Positions 1 through 8,368 of a DNA stretch of 64,000 nt are shown here, piece after piece (the stretch's first letter is position 1; every line of letters begins with the position of its first letter). The translations under genes and the position numbers were made by a program. Under the pieces are notes generated by a model. The model was not told the origin of the DNA. It saw only the letters and a program-made list of their open reading frames with translations, and did no database searches. The stretch is from Cellulomonas sp. NS3. Its GTDB lineage: Bacteria; Actinomycetota; Actinomycetes; Actinomycetales; Cellulomonadaceae. The stretch covers positions 4,712,001 through 4,776,000 of the forward strand of contig NZ_CP103289.1 of assembly GCF_024757985.1 (NCBI RefSeq). The letters are read 5' to 3'.

Positions 1-1292
1 TCGTCGTTCCGCTGGATGTCGGTGTCGATGTCGGCCGCGGCCTTGTCGAGGATCTGCTGGACGTCGCCACCGGAGAGGATGTCCGCCACGGCCTTCTGGA
101 ACGTCGAGGAGATGAACGGGTACGCCGGGGTCACGGGGCGCACGAGCGCGAAGTCCTTCGCCATGTCGCGGAAGACAGCCGCCTTGCCGCCCTCGGCGTA
201 GTCGGGCATCGCGGCCGCGGCCTCGTCGGTCGCGGGGATGACGCCCAGGGTGTCGGCGAACTCGACGACGTAGTCGCTCTGGTGCGCGAAGTCGAGGTAG
301 GCCTGCGCCGCTGCGGGGTCGTCGCAGCCCGAGGTCATGCCCCACTGCCAGGACCCGCCGCCGATCTTCGGACCCTCGCCCAGGTCCGGCGGCGGCAGCA
401 CGACGGCGTCGTCGCCGAACGCCTCGGTCACGGTCGGGTTGGCCCAGCTCCCGGAGTACAGGATCGCGCTCTGGCCGTTGACGAAGTCGGCGGTCGCGTC
501 GCTCCCCGACTTCGCCGACATGTAGCCCTCGTCGACGAGCCCCTGCATCCACTCGCCCCACGCGACGGCCTCGGGCCCGTTGAGGACGCCCTCGGCGCTC
601 GTGTACGTCTCCCGGTCGACGAGGTCCCCGCCGAAGCTCTGCAGGAACGGCGAGTACGCGTACGGCAGCCACTCCCCGGTCCCACCGGTCCCCAGGTCCA
701 GGGGGTACGGGAACTGCCCGGTGGCCTTGAGGTCCGCGAGGACGTCGGCGAGCTCCTGCTCGGTCCACGGCTCGTCCATCGTCGGGATCCGCGCCCCGAC
801 CGACTCCAGCACCGACTTCTTGCTGTACATCGCGAGCGCGACGTCGTAGTGGCCGTAGGTGTAGACCTGCCCGTCGACCGTGCCCACGGTGCTCTCGAGC
901 TGGCCGTCGAAGGTCCCCTCGGGCAGCTCGAGGGGCGCGAGGTAGCCGGCCCAGGCCCAGTTCGGGACGTTCGGCGCGTCGATGTCGACGATGCACGGGA
1001 GCTTCTTCGCCGACGCCGCGGCGACGACCGCGTCGTTGTACGACGCCTGCGGGAACGACTGCAGCTCGACGGTGTACTCGTCCTGGCCGGCGTTGAAGTC
1101 CGCGACGATCTTCTCGTCGATCGCGAGCTCGACGTCGTTGCCGCCGTTGTGCGTCCACAGGGTGATCGAGCCGCCGCCAGAGCCCCCCGACCCGCCGGAG
1201 CCGCCCGATCCCCCCGAGCACGCCGCCAGGGTCGCGGCGCCGGTCACTACTAGGCTGGCCGCCACGAGGCGACGGATGGTGTTGCGAGACAC
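1..1292 (-). CDS. Sugar ABC transporter substrate-binding lipoprotein (3' end cut by window)
   Basis: Extracellular solute-binding protein of the family-1 (maltose/oligosaccharide type) ABC importers. The start is a GTG at 1292 preceded by a clear GGAGGA ribosome site. The N-terminus is a lipoprotein signal (basic MSRNTIRR, hydrophobic stretch, lipobox LAAC) followed by a Gly/Ser linker (GGSGGSGGSGG) and then the mature domain opening ITLWTHNGGND, typical for the family. The reading frame stays open to base 1, so about 430 residues are seen and the C-terminus and any permease genes lie to the left, outside the window. It lies 93 bp downstream of a LacI-type gene on the same strand, which is the usual arrangement for a carbohydrate uptake locus with a local repressor. 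Substrate cannot be read from the sequence. Confidence 0.9.
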   Translation of the reverse strand, partial: MSRNTIRRLVAASLVVTGAATLAACSGGSGGSGGSGGSGGGSITLWTHNGGNDVELAIDEKIVADFNAGQDEYTVELQSFPQASYNDAVVAAASAKKLPCIVDIDAPNVPNWAWAGYLAPLELPEGTFDGQLESTVGTVDGQVYTYGHYDVALAMYSKKSVLESVGARIPTMDEPWTEQELADVLADLKATGQFPYPLDLGTGGTGEWLPYAYSPFLQSFGGDLVDRETYTSAEGVLNGPEAVAWGEWMQGLVDEGYMSAKSGSDATADFVNGQSAILYSGSWANPTVTEAFGDDAVVLPPPDLGEGPKIGGGSWQWGMTSGCDDPAAAQAYLDFAHQSDYVVEFADTLGVIPATDEAAAAMPDYAEGGKAAVFRDMAKDFALVRPVTPAYPFISSTFQKAVADILSGGDVQQILDKAAADIDTDIQRND

Positions 1293-1332
1293 GAGTTCCT
1301 CCAGATCACTGCTGTGGATCGACGGTGGTCCT

Positions 1333-1358
1333 CGAGGGCGCGCTGCAACGCACCCTCG
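1333..1358. promoter_or_regulatory. Inverted repeat upstream of the sugar-binding protein gene (possible operator)
   Basis: Arms CGAGGGCGCG (1333-1342) and CGCACCCTCG (1349-1358) are complementary except for one G-T pair, around the centre CTGCAA. It lies about 40 bp before the GTG start, where a repressor of this transporter gene would be expected to bind. Binding by the neighbouring LacI-type protein is an inference; the repeat differs from the palindromes before the regulator gene itself. Confidence 0.35.
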
Positions 1359-1370
1359 TGGTGATCGGTG

Positions 1371-1400
1371 TCGCCTCCCCGGGTGCTACCGGGGAGGCGA
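1371..1400 (-). terminator. Hairpin terminator overlapping the end of the LacI-type gene
   Basis: A perfect 12-bp stem, TCGCCTCCCCGG (1371-1382) and CCGGGGAGGCGA (1389-1400), with the loop GTGCTA. The stop codon of the LacI-type gene (1386-1388 on the minus strand) lies in the loop, so the stem is half coding. No T-run follows, as is common in high-GC actinobacteria. It would separate the regulator transcript from the binding-protein transcript. Confidence 0.6.
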
Positions 1401-2417
1401 CGTCACCGACGCCCGGTGCACCACCGGGCCTCGGAGGTGGGCGGTGCGCCGCGGCGGCGTCTGGCCGTCGGGTGCGTCGACGAGCACGTACAGCTGCTCG
1501 GCAGCCCAGGCACCCATCTCGTGGTGGGGCAGGGCGATGGTGGTCAGGCCGGGCGCGACGGACTCCGCGAGCAGCTCGACGTTGTCGAACCCGACGATCG
1601 ACAGGTCCTCGGGCACGCGCAGGCCCAGGTCGGCGGCCGCGAGGTAGACCCCGAGCGCGACCTGGTCGTTGAAGCCGAACACCGCGGTCGGCCGGTCGGG
1701 CCGGTCGAGCAGCTCGCGAGCGACGGGACGTGCCGCGACCGCCCGAGGCTCGGAGCGCACGACGGGGACCGCGCTCGCGGGGATCCCGGCCTCGGCGCAC
1801 CGGGCGAGGAAGCCGGCGGGGCGCTCCGCGCTGGCGGGGATCTCGTCGGCGTCGTTGACCATCGCGAGGCGGCGGTGGCCCGCCGCGAGCAGGACCTCGG
1901 CGGCGTCCCACCCGCCGGCGAACTCGTCGGGAGCGACCCAGGAGACGTCCTCGTCCGGGCACTCGGCGTTCAGGACGACCACCGGGACGCCCGCGAGCTC
2001 GGGCGGGAGCTCGACGACCCGGTGGTACATCGCGGCGTAGAGGATGCCGTCCACGCGCCGGTCGAGCAGCGCCCGGACCTCGCGGCGCTCGAGCTCCCGG
2101 TCGTATCCCGAGTTGGTGAGCAGGACGATGTTGTCGCGTGCGCGGGCGACGTCCTGCGCCCCCTGGATGAGCTGCCCGGCGAACGGGGACGTGGCGATCT
2201 CGTCGGACACGAAGCCGATGGACTGCGACCGCTGCGTGCGCAGGGTCCGCGCCGCGGCGTTCGCCGCGTACCCGAGCTGCTCGGCGGCCTCGCGGACACG
2301 GTGCCGCGTGTGCTCGGGGATCCGGCGGCCGGGCACCTTGTTCAGGACGAGGGAGACGGTCGTCGTCGAGACGCCTGCCGCTTCCGCGACGTCCTTGATC
2401 GTGATGCGCCGTTGCAT
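1386..2417 (-). CDS. LacI-family transcriptional regulator
   Basis: A 343-residue LacI/GalR-type repressor. The N-terminal helix-turn-helix is textbook: ITIKDVAEAAGVSTTTVSLVLN, followed by the hinge region with RVREAAEQLGYAANAAARTL. The rest is a periplasmic-binding-protein-like effector domain (for example GFNDQVALGVYLAAADLG and the closing SIVGFDN). The ATG at 2417 was chosen because it begins directly before the HTH and has a GGGGAT ribosome site; longer frames upstream run through a simple repeat and the operator region. It is next to a sugar ABC binding-protein gene on the same strand, so it probably controls that uptake system in response to a sugar; the inducer is unknown. Palindromes at 2427-2460 just before the start suggest self-regulation. 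Confidence 0.92.
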   Translation of the reverse strand: MQRRITIKDVAEAAGVSTTTVSLVLNKVPGRRIPEHTRHRVREAAEQLGYAANAAARTLRTQRSQSIGFVSDEIATSPFAGQLIQGAQDVARARDNIVLLTNSGYDRELERREVRALLDRRVDGILYAAMYHRVVELPPELAGVPVVVLNAECPDEDVSWVAPDEFAGGWDAAEVLLAAGHRRLAMVNDADEIPASAERPAGFLARCAEAGIPASAVPVVRSEPRAVAARPVARELLDRPDRPTAVFGFNDQVALGVYLAAADLGLRVPEDLSIVGFDNVELLAESVAPGLTTIALPHHEMGAWAAEQLYVLVDAPDGQTPPRRTAHLRGPVVHRASVTSPPR

Positions 2418-2426
2418 GAGATCCCC

Positions 2427-2460
2427 ATTGATCAATCGTTTGACCGCTGTGATCAAACGA
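2427..2460. promoter_or_regulatory. Two palindromes before the LacI-type gene (likely autoregulatory operators)
   Basis: ATTGATCAAT is a perfect 10-bp palindrome at 2427-2436. Immediately beside it, TCGTTTGA (2436-2443) and TCAAACGA (2453-2460) form a perfect 8-bp inverted repeat with a 9-bp spacer. The A+T content is far above the surroundings. They begin 10 bp upstream of the regulator start codon, so binding would block its own transcription or translation start (inference). Confidence 0.55.
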
Positions 2461-2551
2461 TGTACCGGATGTCCGGAGATGTCAACAGTCCCGAGCGCCC
2501 GGTACCGCCGCTGCCGTGGGCGTCGGCGCCCGCGCCGCGGGTTCCGGTCGC

Positions 2552-2620
2552 GTGCCGCGTGCCGCGTGCGGCGTGCGGCGTGCGGCGTGCGGCGTGCGGC
2601 GTGCGGCGTGCGGCGTGCAG
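2552..2620. repeat. Tandem 7-bp repeat (GTGCGGC, about 9.8 copies)
   Basis: Nine full heptamers run from 2552 to 2614 (two GTGCCGC then seven GTGCGGC), followed by a partial copy. The tract is between the divergent LacI-type gene and the MFS gene. Seven is not a multiple of three, and the tract is in the presumed leader of the MFS gene, so copy-number changes would shift spacing rather than protein sequence. The stretch 2461-2820 otherwise holds an AGGGGTGTACCCCT near-palindrome at about 2619-2632 and no gene. Confidence 0.85.
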
Positions 2621-2820
2621 GGGTGTACCCCTGGTGCACCCCTCCCCAGGGACTCCTCCCCCCGCCTCGGCATGCCTAGCGTCGTGAGCACGGACGCGGT
2701 CGGCCCGGCCGGCGTCCCCACCCGGCCGGTCCGCACCGCAGGTCGCGGAGCCGCCCCGCCCCCGGCCCCCGCCCGTCGGAGTGACGACGCCGGACCGACG
2801 AGCCCCAGGAGACACCCGCC

Positions 2821-4023
2821 GTGAGCCTCACGTACGCCGCCCCCGCTCCCCCGGTCGCGAGACCACCCGCCGACCGGCTGCCGTGGCGTGCCCTGTCGGT
2901 GCTCGCGCTGCTCGGGTTCCTGCTCGTCTCCACCGAGACGATGCCCGCCGGCCTGCTGCCGCTGATCAGCGCCGGGATGGGCACCTCCGAGGGGATCGCC
3001 GGTCAGTAGGTCAGCGCCTACGCGCTCGGCACGATCGTGGTGACCGTCCCGGCGATCGCCCTGACCCGCGGGTTCCGGCGCAAGCCGCTGCTGCTGCTGG
3101 GGGTCGTCGGGTTCGTGCTGGCCAACGTCCTGACCGCCGTCGCCCCGGACGTCGTGCTCGCACTCGTCGCCCGCTTCGTGGCGGGCGGCTTCTCGGGGAT
3201 GCTCTGGGGGCTGCTCGCCGGCTACGCCGTCCGGATCACACCCCCGGCGCTCACCGGCCGAGCGCTGTCCCTCGTCGCCGCCGGCGCCCCGGTCGGCATC
3301 GCCTTCGGGACGCCGCTGGGCACCTGGCTCGGCACGACGTTCGACTGGCGGTGGTCGTTCGGTGGCCTGGCCGTCCTCACCGTCGTCGTGCTCGCGCTGG
3401 CGGCGATCCTCGTGCCGGACGCGGCCGGGCAGCCCGCGGCCACCGGGCTGCCGCTCGCCCGCGTCGTGCGCATCCCGGGCGTCGCGGCGGTGCTCGCCGT
3501 GATCTTCGCCTGGATGCTCGGCAACAGCACCGCCTACACCTACGTCGCGCCCTACCTGCGCGACGCCGGGTCCGGGGTGTCCGTCGAGCTGCTCCTGCTC
3601 GTCTTCGGGATCGCCTCGATCGGCGGGCTCGCCCTGACCGCGGCGCTCGTCGACCGTCACCCGCAGGCCCTCGTGCTGGCGTGCACCGCCGTCTTCGCCG
3701 CCGCCGGCGTGGTCCTGGCCCTCGGCCATCGCTCGCCCGTCGCGGTCTACGTCGCGGTGGTGCTCTGGGGCGTCACCTTCGGTGGTGCGTCACCTCAGCT
3801 GCAGCGACCGCTCAGCGCCGTGAGCGGGGACGATGCCGACGTGGCGAACGCGTTCCTTCCCGTCGCGTTCAACCTCGCGATCTTCGCCGCGGGCGTCCTG
3901 GGGGCCGTCCTGCTGGGCGCGGCCGGCGGGCTCGTCCTGCCGCTGGCGATGACCGTCTTCGGCGTCGTCGCCCTGCTCGTCGTGGTCGCGTCCCGCCGCT
4001 CGGTCTACCCGGGCGCACGATGA
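2821..4023 (+). pseudogene. MFS transporter (AraJ/drug-efflux type) interrupted by an in-frame TAG
   Basis: Two open stretches in the same frame, 2821-3009 and 3010-4023, together encode a 400-codon 12-helix major facilitator protein. The GTG start at 2821 has an AGGAGA ribosome site. The first part ends ...EGIAGQ and a TAG at 3007-3009 (codon 63) is followed at once by VSAYALGTIVVTVPA, which is how intact family members continue (GQxVSAYALGT). The product would be a proton-coupled exporter in the inner membrane. Only one base substitution (for example from CAG, TCG or TTG) would create the stop, and the rest of the frame is undamaged, so this is a very recent mutation, a sequencing error, or a read-through site. 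The downstream lipoprotein gene overlaps its stop by 4 bp. Confidence 0.8.
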
Positions 4024-4565
4024 GCGCGACCGCGCGCCACGGCGGTCTCGCCGTCGCCCTCGTGCTCTCCCTCACCGCGTGCACCGCCACGCCCGAGCCG
4101 ACAGGACCCGCGATGACCCGTCCACCCGCCGAGCCGGCCCCGACGGCGACTCCCGCACCCGACGGCACGCCGGGGCCGGCCGAGCCCACCGCGCCGACCC
4201 GGGAGACGGCCCTCCTCCTCACGATCGGTGACACCACCGTGCCGGGGCGGCTGTGGGACAACCCGGCCGCGCACGACCTGGCCGCCCGGCTGCCGCTGAC
4301 GCTGACGTTCGGCGACCACGGCGCGGTCGAGAAGACGGCGCGGCTGGACCCGGCGCTCACGATGGACGGCATGCCGGCCGGCGACGACCCCGGACCCGGC
4401 GAGATCGGCTGGTACGCCCCGTCCACGGACCTGGTCCTCTACTACGGCGACGTCGGGTACTGGGACGGGATCGCCCGCCTGGGCACCGTGGACCCCCGCG
4501 GCGTCGCGCTGCTCGCCGAGGGCCCGGAGGTCGTCACGGTGACGATCGCGCGCGCCGACGACTGA
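4020..4565 (+). CDS. Cyclophilin-like fold lipoprotein
   Basis: A 181-residue exported lipoprotein. The signal peptide ends in the lipobox LTAC, followed by a Pro/Thr/Ala-rich linker of about 45 residues. The folded part (about residues 65-180) resembles the cyclophilin-like domain family (LLTIGDTTVPGRLWDN, AARLPLTLTFGDHG, GEIGWYAPSTDLVLYYGDVGY, ARLGTV), whose members are small barrel proteins of unknown function often found beside transporters or oxidoreductases. The ATG at 4020 overlaps the stop of the broken MFS gene (ATGA), so the two were one transcript; the nonsense codon upstream may reduce its expression by polarity. Function is unknown. Confidence 0.75.
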   Translation: MSATARHGGLAVALVLSLTACTATPEPTGPAMTRPPAEPAPTATPAPDGTPGPAEPTAPTRETALLLTIGDTTVPGRLWDNPAAHDLAARLPLTLTFGDHGAVEKTARLDPALTMDGMPAGDDPGPGEIGWYAPSTDLVLYYGDVGYWDGIARLGTVDPRGVALLAEGPEVVTVTIARADD

Positions 4566-4711
4566 CCCCGATCGCGTCGCCCGCGGCCGACCGGTGCTCG
4601 CGCGGCCGTCCGCCCCGGCCGGCGACCGCGCCGGAGCGACCGCGGGGGCGACCGCGGGGGCGACACGCTTGCCCGATCGCGTGGTCCGCACGCGGACGGT
4701 CCGACGGACCC

Positions 4712-4740
4712 TTGGCAGCCTCGCCGGCCGTCGCCACAGT
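4712..4740 (+). promoter_or_regulatory. Promoter of the FAD oxidase gene (leaderless type)
   Basis: TTGGCA (4712-4717) and CACAGT (4735-4740) are separated by 17 bp. The -10 hexamer ends exactly six bases before the ATG at 4747 and no ribosome site precedes that ATG, so transcription would begin at or next to the start codon. Just upstream, a GCGACCGCGGGG direct repeat lies at about 4624-4662. Confidence 0.55.
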
Positions 4741-4746
4741 GGTGCC

Positions 4747-6069
4747 ATGACCACGGCCGACACACTCCCCGCCACCTTCGAGGGCGAGGTCCTCGTCCCC
4801 GGCTCGTCCGCGTACGACGCCGCGCGCACCGTCTGGAACGGCGCCGTCGACCGCCGCCCGGCATACGTGGTCCGGTGCGCCGGCAGCGACGACGTGCGTG
4901 CTGCCGTGCGCGTCGCGCGCGAGCTCGGCCTGCCGCTCGGCGTCCGCGGCGGTGGGCACAGCGCCGCGGGGTGGGCCGTGCCGGAGGGCGGGCTCATGAT
5001 CGACCTGTCCCGGATGCACGGCGCGGCGGTCGACCCCGCCGCCCGGACGGCGCAGGTGCAGGGCGGGGCGCTGCTCGGGTCGCTCGACGCCGCGGCTCAG
5101 GCGCACGGGCTCGCGACGACCGCGGGGATCGTGTCGCACACCGGCATCGGTGGGCTGGCGCTCGGGGGAGGCGTCGGCTGGCTCGCGCGGCAGGTCGGGC
5201 TGACCTGCGACAACGCCCTCGGGTACGAGGTCGTGACCGCCGAGGGCGAGCTGGTCCGCGCGACGGCCGACGAGCATCCCGAGCTGTTCTGGGCCCTGCG
5301 CGGCGGCGGCGGCAACTTCGGCGTCGTAACGCGCTTCGACCTCAGGCTGCACGACACCGGGACGCAGGCGCTCACCGCCGAGGTCGACCTCGACGCCGGG
5401 CGCGGGCTCGACGCGCTGCGGACCTGGCTGACGCGAGCCCACGAGGCCCCTCGGCGCGCGACGCTCTACGCGGAGGTCCGTGCCGGCGGGCCGCTCACGC
5501 TCGGCCTCGTCTGGGTCGGCGCACCCGACGACGCGGCGCCGCTCGTCGCCGGGCTCGACGGCCTCGGCACCCCCCTGGCCCGCCGGGTCACGGCCCTCCC
5601 CTACCTCGACCTGCAGCGGCGGTCGGACGTCGGGGCGGCGCACGGCTACCGGCGCTACGCGAAGAGCCACTACGTCCGGGAGCTGCCGGACGCGGCGCTC
5701 GAGGCGTTCCTCGCCCACACCGAGGCCGACGTCGGTGCGGCGAGCCTCGTCGCGTACGGCGGCGCCATCGCGGACGTCGAGCCGGGCGCGACGGCGTTCG
5801 CGCACCGCGACGCGCGGTTCGAGTACGGCGTCGGTGCGCGGTGGGAGGACCCCGCCGACGACGAGCGCCACGCCGCGACGTGCCGCCGGCTCGCCGCGAC
5901 GATCGAGCCCTGGAGCGTGGGGGTGTACGTCAACGCGCTCGGCGCCGAGGGAGCCGCCGGGGTGCACCGGGCGTACGGGGCCGCGACCTACGGCCGCCTC
6001 GCGCAGGTGAAGTCGGCGTGGGACCCGGAGAACGTCTTCCGCCTGAACCAGAACATCCCGCCCGCCTGA
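4747..6069 (+). CDS. FAD-linked oxidase, berberine-bridge-enzyme type
   Basis: A 440-residue flavoprotein of the FAD_binding_4/BBE family. The N-terminal FAD domain (about 35-210) shows VRGGGHSAAGWAVPEGGLMIDLS, with the His that usually anchors FAD covalently, and the GGVGWLARQVGLTCDNALGYEVVTA stretch typical of the family. RGGGGNFGVVTRFDL is the second FAD-contacting motif. The C-terminal BBE segment ends NYVNAL-like (YVNAL) and NVFRLNQNIPP, the standard family tail. There is no signal peptide, so it is cytoplasmic. Such enzymes oxidise sugars or secondary metabolites using O2; the substrate cannot be predicted. The second (6-S-cysteinyl) FAD anchor is not seen: the region reads GIVSHTGIGGLALGGG with no Cys, so attachment may be by His only. 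It stands alone, with its own promoter. Confidence 0.88.
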   Translation: MTTADTLPATFEGEVLVPGSSAYDAARTVWNGAVDRRPAYVVRCAGSDDVRAAVRVARELGLPLGVRGGGHSAAGWAVPEGGLMIDLSRMHGAAVDPAARTAQVQGGALLGSLDAAAQAHGLATTAGIVSHTGIGGLALGGGVGWLARQVGLTCDNALGYEVVTAEGELVRATADEHPELFWALRGGGGNFGVVTRFDLRLHDTGTQALTAEVDLDAGRGLDALRTWLTRAHEAPRRATLYAEVRAGGPLTLGLVWVGAPDDAAPLVAGLDGLGTPLARRVTALPYLDLQRRSDVGAAHGYRRYAKSHYVRELPDAALEAFLAHTEADVGAASLVAYGGAIADVEPGATAFAHRDARFEYGVGARWEDPADDERHAATCRRLAATIEPWSVGVYVNALGAEGAAGVHRAYGAATYGRLAQVKSAWDPENVFRLNQNIPPA

Positions 6070-6231
6070 CGGCCGCGCTCACCGTCGACCCGAGCACCCT
6101 GCCCCGAGTCGTCGCGTGCCGTCGTCCCGCGCCCCCTGCGCGTGAGCAGCCCGCTCGCGACGAGGGCTGCGGTCCGGCCGGTGCCACCCGACCGGCTCGC
6201 CCCCGACCTGACGTCCGACGCCGCGGCTGTC

Positions 6232-6600
6232 TCAGCAGCGGGTCGCGGGCGAGCGGAGCGGCGGGGTGCCGTAGAAGTTGGGGTTGTAGACCCACATCTT
6301 GCCCTCGTACGTGTTGACCGCCCACCAGATGTTGCCGTGGGCGTTCGTCATCCAGCAGTTCAGCGCCACGTACTGCGAGACGGTGATCCCGGCCCGCTCG
6401 ACGACACCGCAGCTGGCGTAGGGGCCGGACCGCAGCGGTGCGTCGATCTCGACCTCGGCGGACCCGCCGGACCTGTCGGGCGTCAGGTGACCGCACGAGT
6501 CGGCCTGTGCCGGTGCGGCGCCGACCGCGCACAGCGTCGCGGCGAGCGTCGCCGTGATGAGTGCGCCGGCCAGTGACTTCGTCCGAGACTTGATCGCCAT
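6232..6600 (-). CDS. Small secreted protein, SH3-like
   Basis: A 122-residue exported protein. A standard Sec signal peptide (MAIKSRTKSLAGALIT... ending AQA-DS) is followed by about 85 residues with four cysteines. The mature part (PLRSGPYASCGVVERAGITV, NCWMTNAHGNIWWAVNT, GKMWVYNPNFYG) reads like the bacterial SH3-type domain found in many actinobacterial secreted proteins, where it binds peptidoglycan or simply pairs disulfides. The ATG at 6600 has an AGGGGAG ribosome site. No partner is adjacent; the neighbour on the other strand is a surface protein transcribed divergently from 6764, leaving a 163-bp shared upstream region. Specific role unknown. Confidence 0.75.
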   Translation of the reverse strand: MAIKSRTKSLAGALITATLAATLCAVGAAPAQADSCGHLTPDRSGGSAEVEIDAPLRSGPYASCGVVERAGITVSQYVALNCWMTNAHGNIWWAVNTYEGKMWVYNPNFYGTPPLRSPATRC

Positions 6601-6763
6601 GATGTGATCCCGCTCCCCTGATGCGTGGTCGTGACGTACGTCCGTGCACCGCATGATGTCCTGCGCGGGCGGTTCGCGCGCGCGATGCGGCTCGGGTCGA
6701 CCCGGGCCGGCGCCGCGCGGGGTGGGTCTTGCCCCACCGCGGCGCGGCTGCTTGCATCGTCGG

Positions 6764-8332
6764 ATGTGGCGACACCGAGGTCGGGGGGCCGGGACGCTCG
6801 CGGTGGGCGTCCTCGCGATGGTGGCGCTCGCCGCACCCGCGCGTGCCGACGTCCCGCCGGTCAACCCGGTGACGCTGGGGACCACGCCCGCGGCCAACGG
6901 CGGTTTCACGGTGTTCGTCGAGGGCGACACGCTGCTCGCCGCCGACGAGTCGGAGGGCTCGATCGCCACCGGCGGGAACCTGGCGTTCACGTCGACGTAC
7001 AACGTCGCGTTCCAGACGGACATCACGGCGACGGGCGGCATCGGTCTGCTCGTCGGCGGTGACGTCGAGTGGCCGGCCGACCAGGACGTCCTGCGGGTCG
7101 AGCAGGGCGAGATCCGCGTCTTCGGTGACCCGGTGACGTTCGACCTGCGCGACACCGACCAGAACGGCGTCCCCGACCTGGCCTGGCGCCTCGTGCCCGA
7201 GGGCGCGGCCTACGAGTCGGCGCCGCGGGTCGAGGGCCGGATCGTGCAGGATCCCGCCACCGTCGACGACCCCGTGCCCGGCCTGGACTTCACCGCCGCG
7301 TTCACGCGATACCGCGCCCTGTCGACGGCGCTCGCCGCCTGCCCGGTCAACACGCGGCTGCTCGACGCCAACGGCAACCCCGTGACCCTGCCCGCGCCGC
7401 CGGGCACCAACGCGGTCGTCGAGATGACGCCGGGGGTCACGAACGTCCTGACGATCAGCGGGCCCGACCTCGCGAGCCTCTCGACGCTGTCCTTCTCGCT
7501 GCCGCCGACGGCGGGCACCCCGCTCGTGGTGAACATCCTGGGCGACCAGCTCGACGGCCGCGCCCCGCAGCTCGCCGGCGTCGGCGGGGCGCAGGCGCCG
7601 TACATGCTGTGGAACCTGCCCGAGGCGACGTCGGCGCGGTACACCGGCGCCGGTGCCGTCGAGGGAACCGTGTACGCCCCGTTCGCGGACCTGTCCTGGG
7701 ACACGACGATCAACCTCCAGGGCAACGTCATCTCCCGGAGCTTCGAGCACGCCACGGGCGCGGCCGGCGCCGCCCCCCGCGAGCTGCACGACTTCGCCTT
7801 CGCCACCACGGTGTCGTGCGCGTCCGCGACCGGATCGCTCACGCTCGTCAAGCAGACCGCCGGCGGCGGACCGGCCGCTCCCGAGGACTGGACGCTGAGC
7901 GCCGACGGTCCCACGCCGGTGTCGGGGGCGACCGGAGACCCGGCCGTCGTCGGCGTCCCCGTCACCCCCGGGGACTACGTGCTGTCCGAGTCCGGCGGTC
8001 CGGACGGGTACGCCCCCGGGACGTGGACCTGCGACGACGGGACCCTCTCGGGCGAGACCCTCACGGTGGCGGCCGGCGAGGTGATCGTCTGCACCGTGGT
8101 CAACACCTGGCTCGGCGGACCGACGCCCACACCGACCCCGCCCGCTCCGACGCCGCCGGCTCCGACCCCGTCGCTGCCCCCGGTCGTCGACCCCGGCACA
8201 CCCGGCGCGGGCTCCCAGCTCGCCGCGCTGCCGGCGACGGGAGGCCCGTCGGGCCCGACGCTCGCCCTCGCGCTCGGTGTCACCGCCCTGGGCGCGGCCG
8301 TCCTGGTCCTTCGGCGCCGCGCCGGGAGCTGA
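6764..8332 (+). CDS. Choice-of-anchor A surface protein with LPATG sorting signal
   Basis: A 522-residue cell-wall protein. Signal peptide (MWRHRGRGAGTLAVGVLAMVALAAPARA), then a choice-of-anchor A domain (about residues 30-350: NPVTLGTTPAANGGFTVFVEG, EGSIATGGNLAF, and ATSARYTGAGAVEGTVYAP), a SpaA/prealbumin-like Ig domain (about 365-455, GSLTLVKQTAGG ... IVCTVVNTW), a Pro/Thr repeat linker and a C-terminal LPATG motif with a hydrophobic helix and RRR tail. Sortase would cut LPAT-G and link it to peptidoglycan. The start at 6764 has no ribosome site, but TTGCAT ends six bases before it, so the message may be leaderless; an upstream ATG at 6644 is possible but lies in a GC-rich hairpin region. 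No sortase gene is adjacent. Likely an adhesive or structural surface protein. Confidence 0.8.
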   Translation: MWRHRGRGAGTLAVGVLAMVALAAPARADVPPVNPVTLGTTPAANGGFTVFVEGDTLLAADESEGSIATGGNLAFTSTYNVAFQTDITATGGIGLLVGGDVEWPADQDVLRVEQGEIRVFGDPVTFDLRDTDQNGVPDLAWRLVPEGAAYESAPRVEGRIVQDPATVDDPVPGLDFTAAFTRYRALSTALAACPVNTRLLDANGNPVTLPAPPGTNAVVEMTPGVTNVLTISGPDLASLSTLSFSLPPTAGTPLVVNILGDQLDGRAPQLAGVGGAQAPYMLWNLPEATSARYTGAGAVEGTVYAPFADLSWDTTINLQGNVISRSFEHATGAAGAAPRELHDFAFATTVSCASATGSLTLVKQTAGGGPAAPEDWTLSADGPTPVSGATGDPAVVGVPVTPGDYVLSESGGPDGYAPGTWTCDDGTLSGETLTVAAGEVIVCTVVNTWLGGPTPTPTPPAPTPPAPTPSLPPVVDPGTPGAGSQLAALPATGGPSGPTLALALGVTALGAAVLVLRRRAGS

Positions 8333-8368
8333 TCCCGCGCGCCTCCCCGGCGACGAGGACCGCTCGCG

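Noticed and set aside
282-1253. Long plus-strand frame opposite the binding-protein gene
   Set aside because: It is the antisense shadow of a clear lipoprotein frame on the minus strand.
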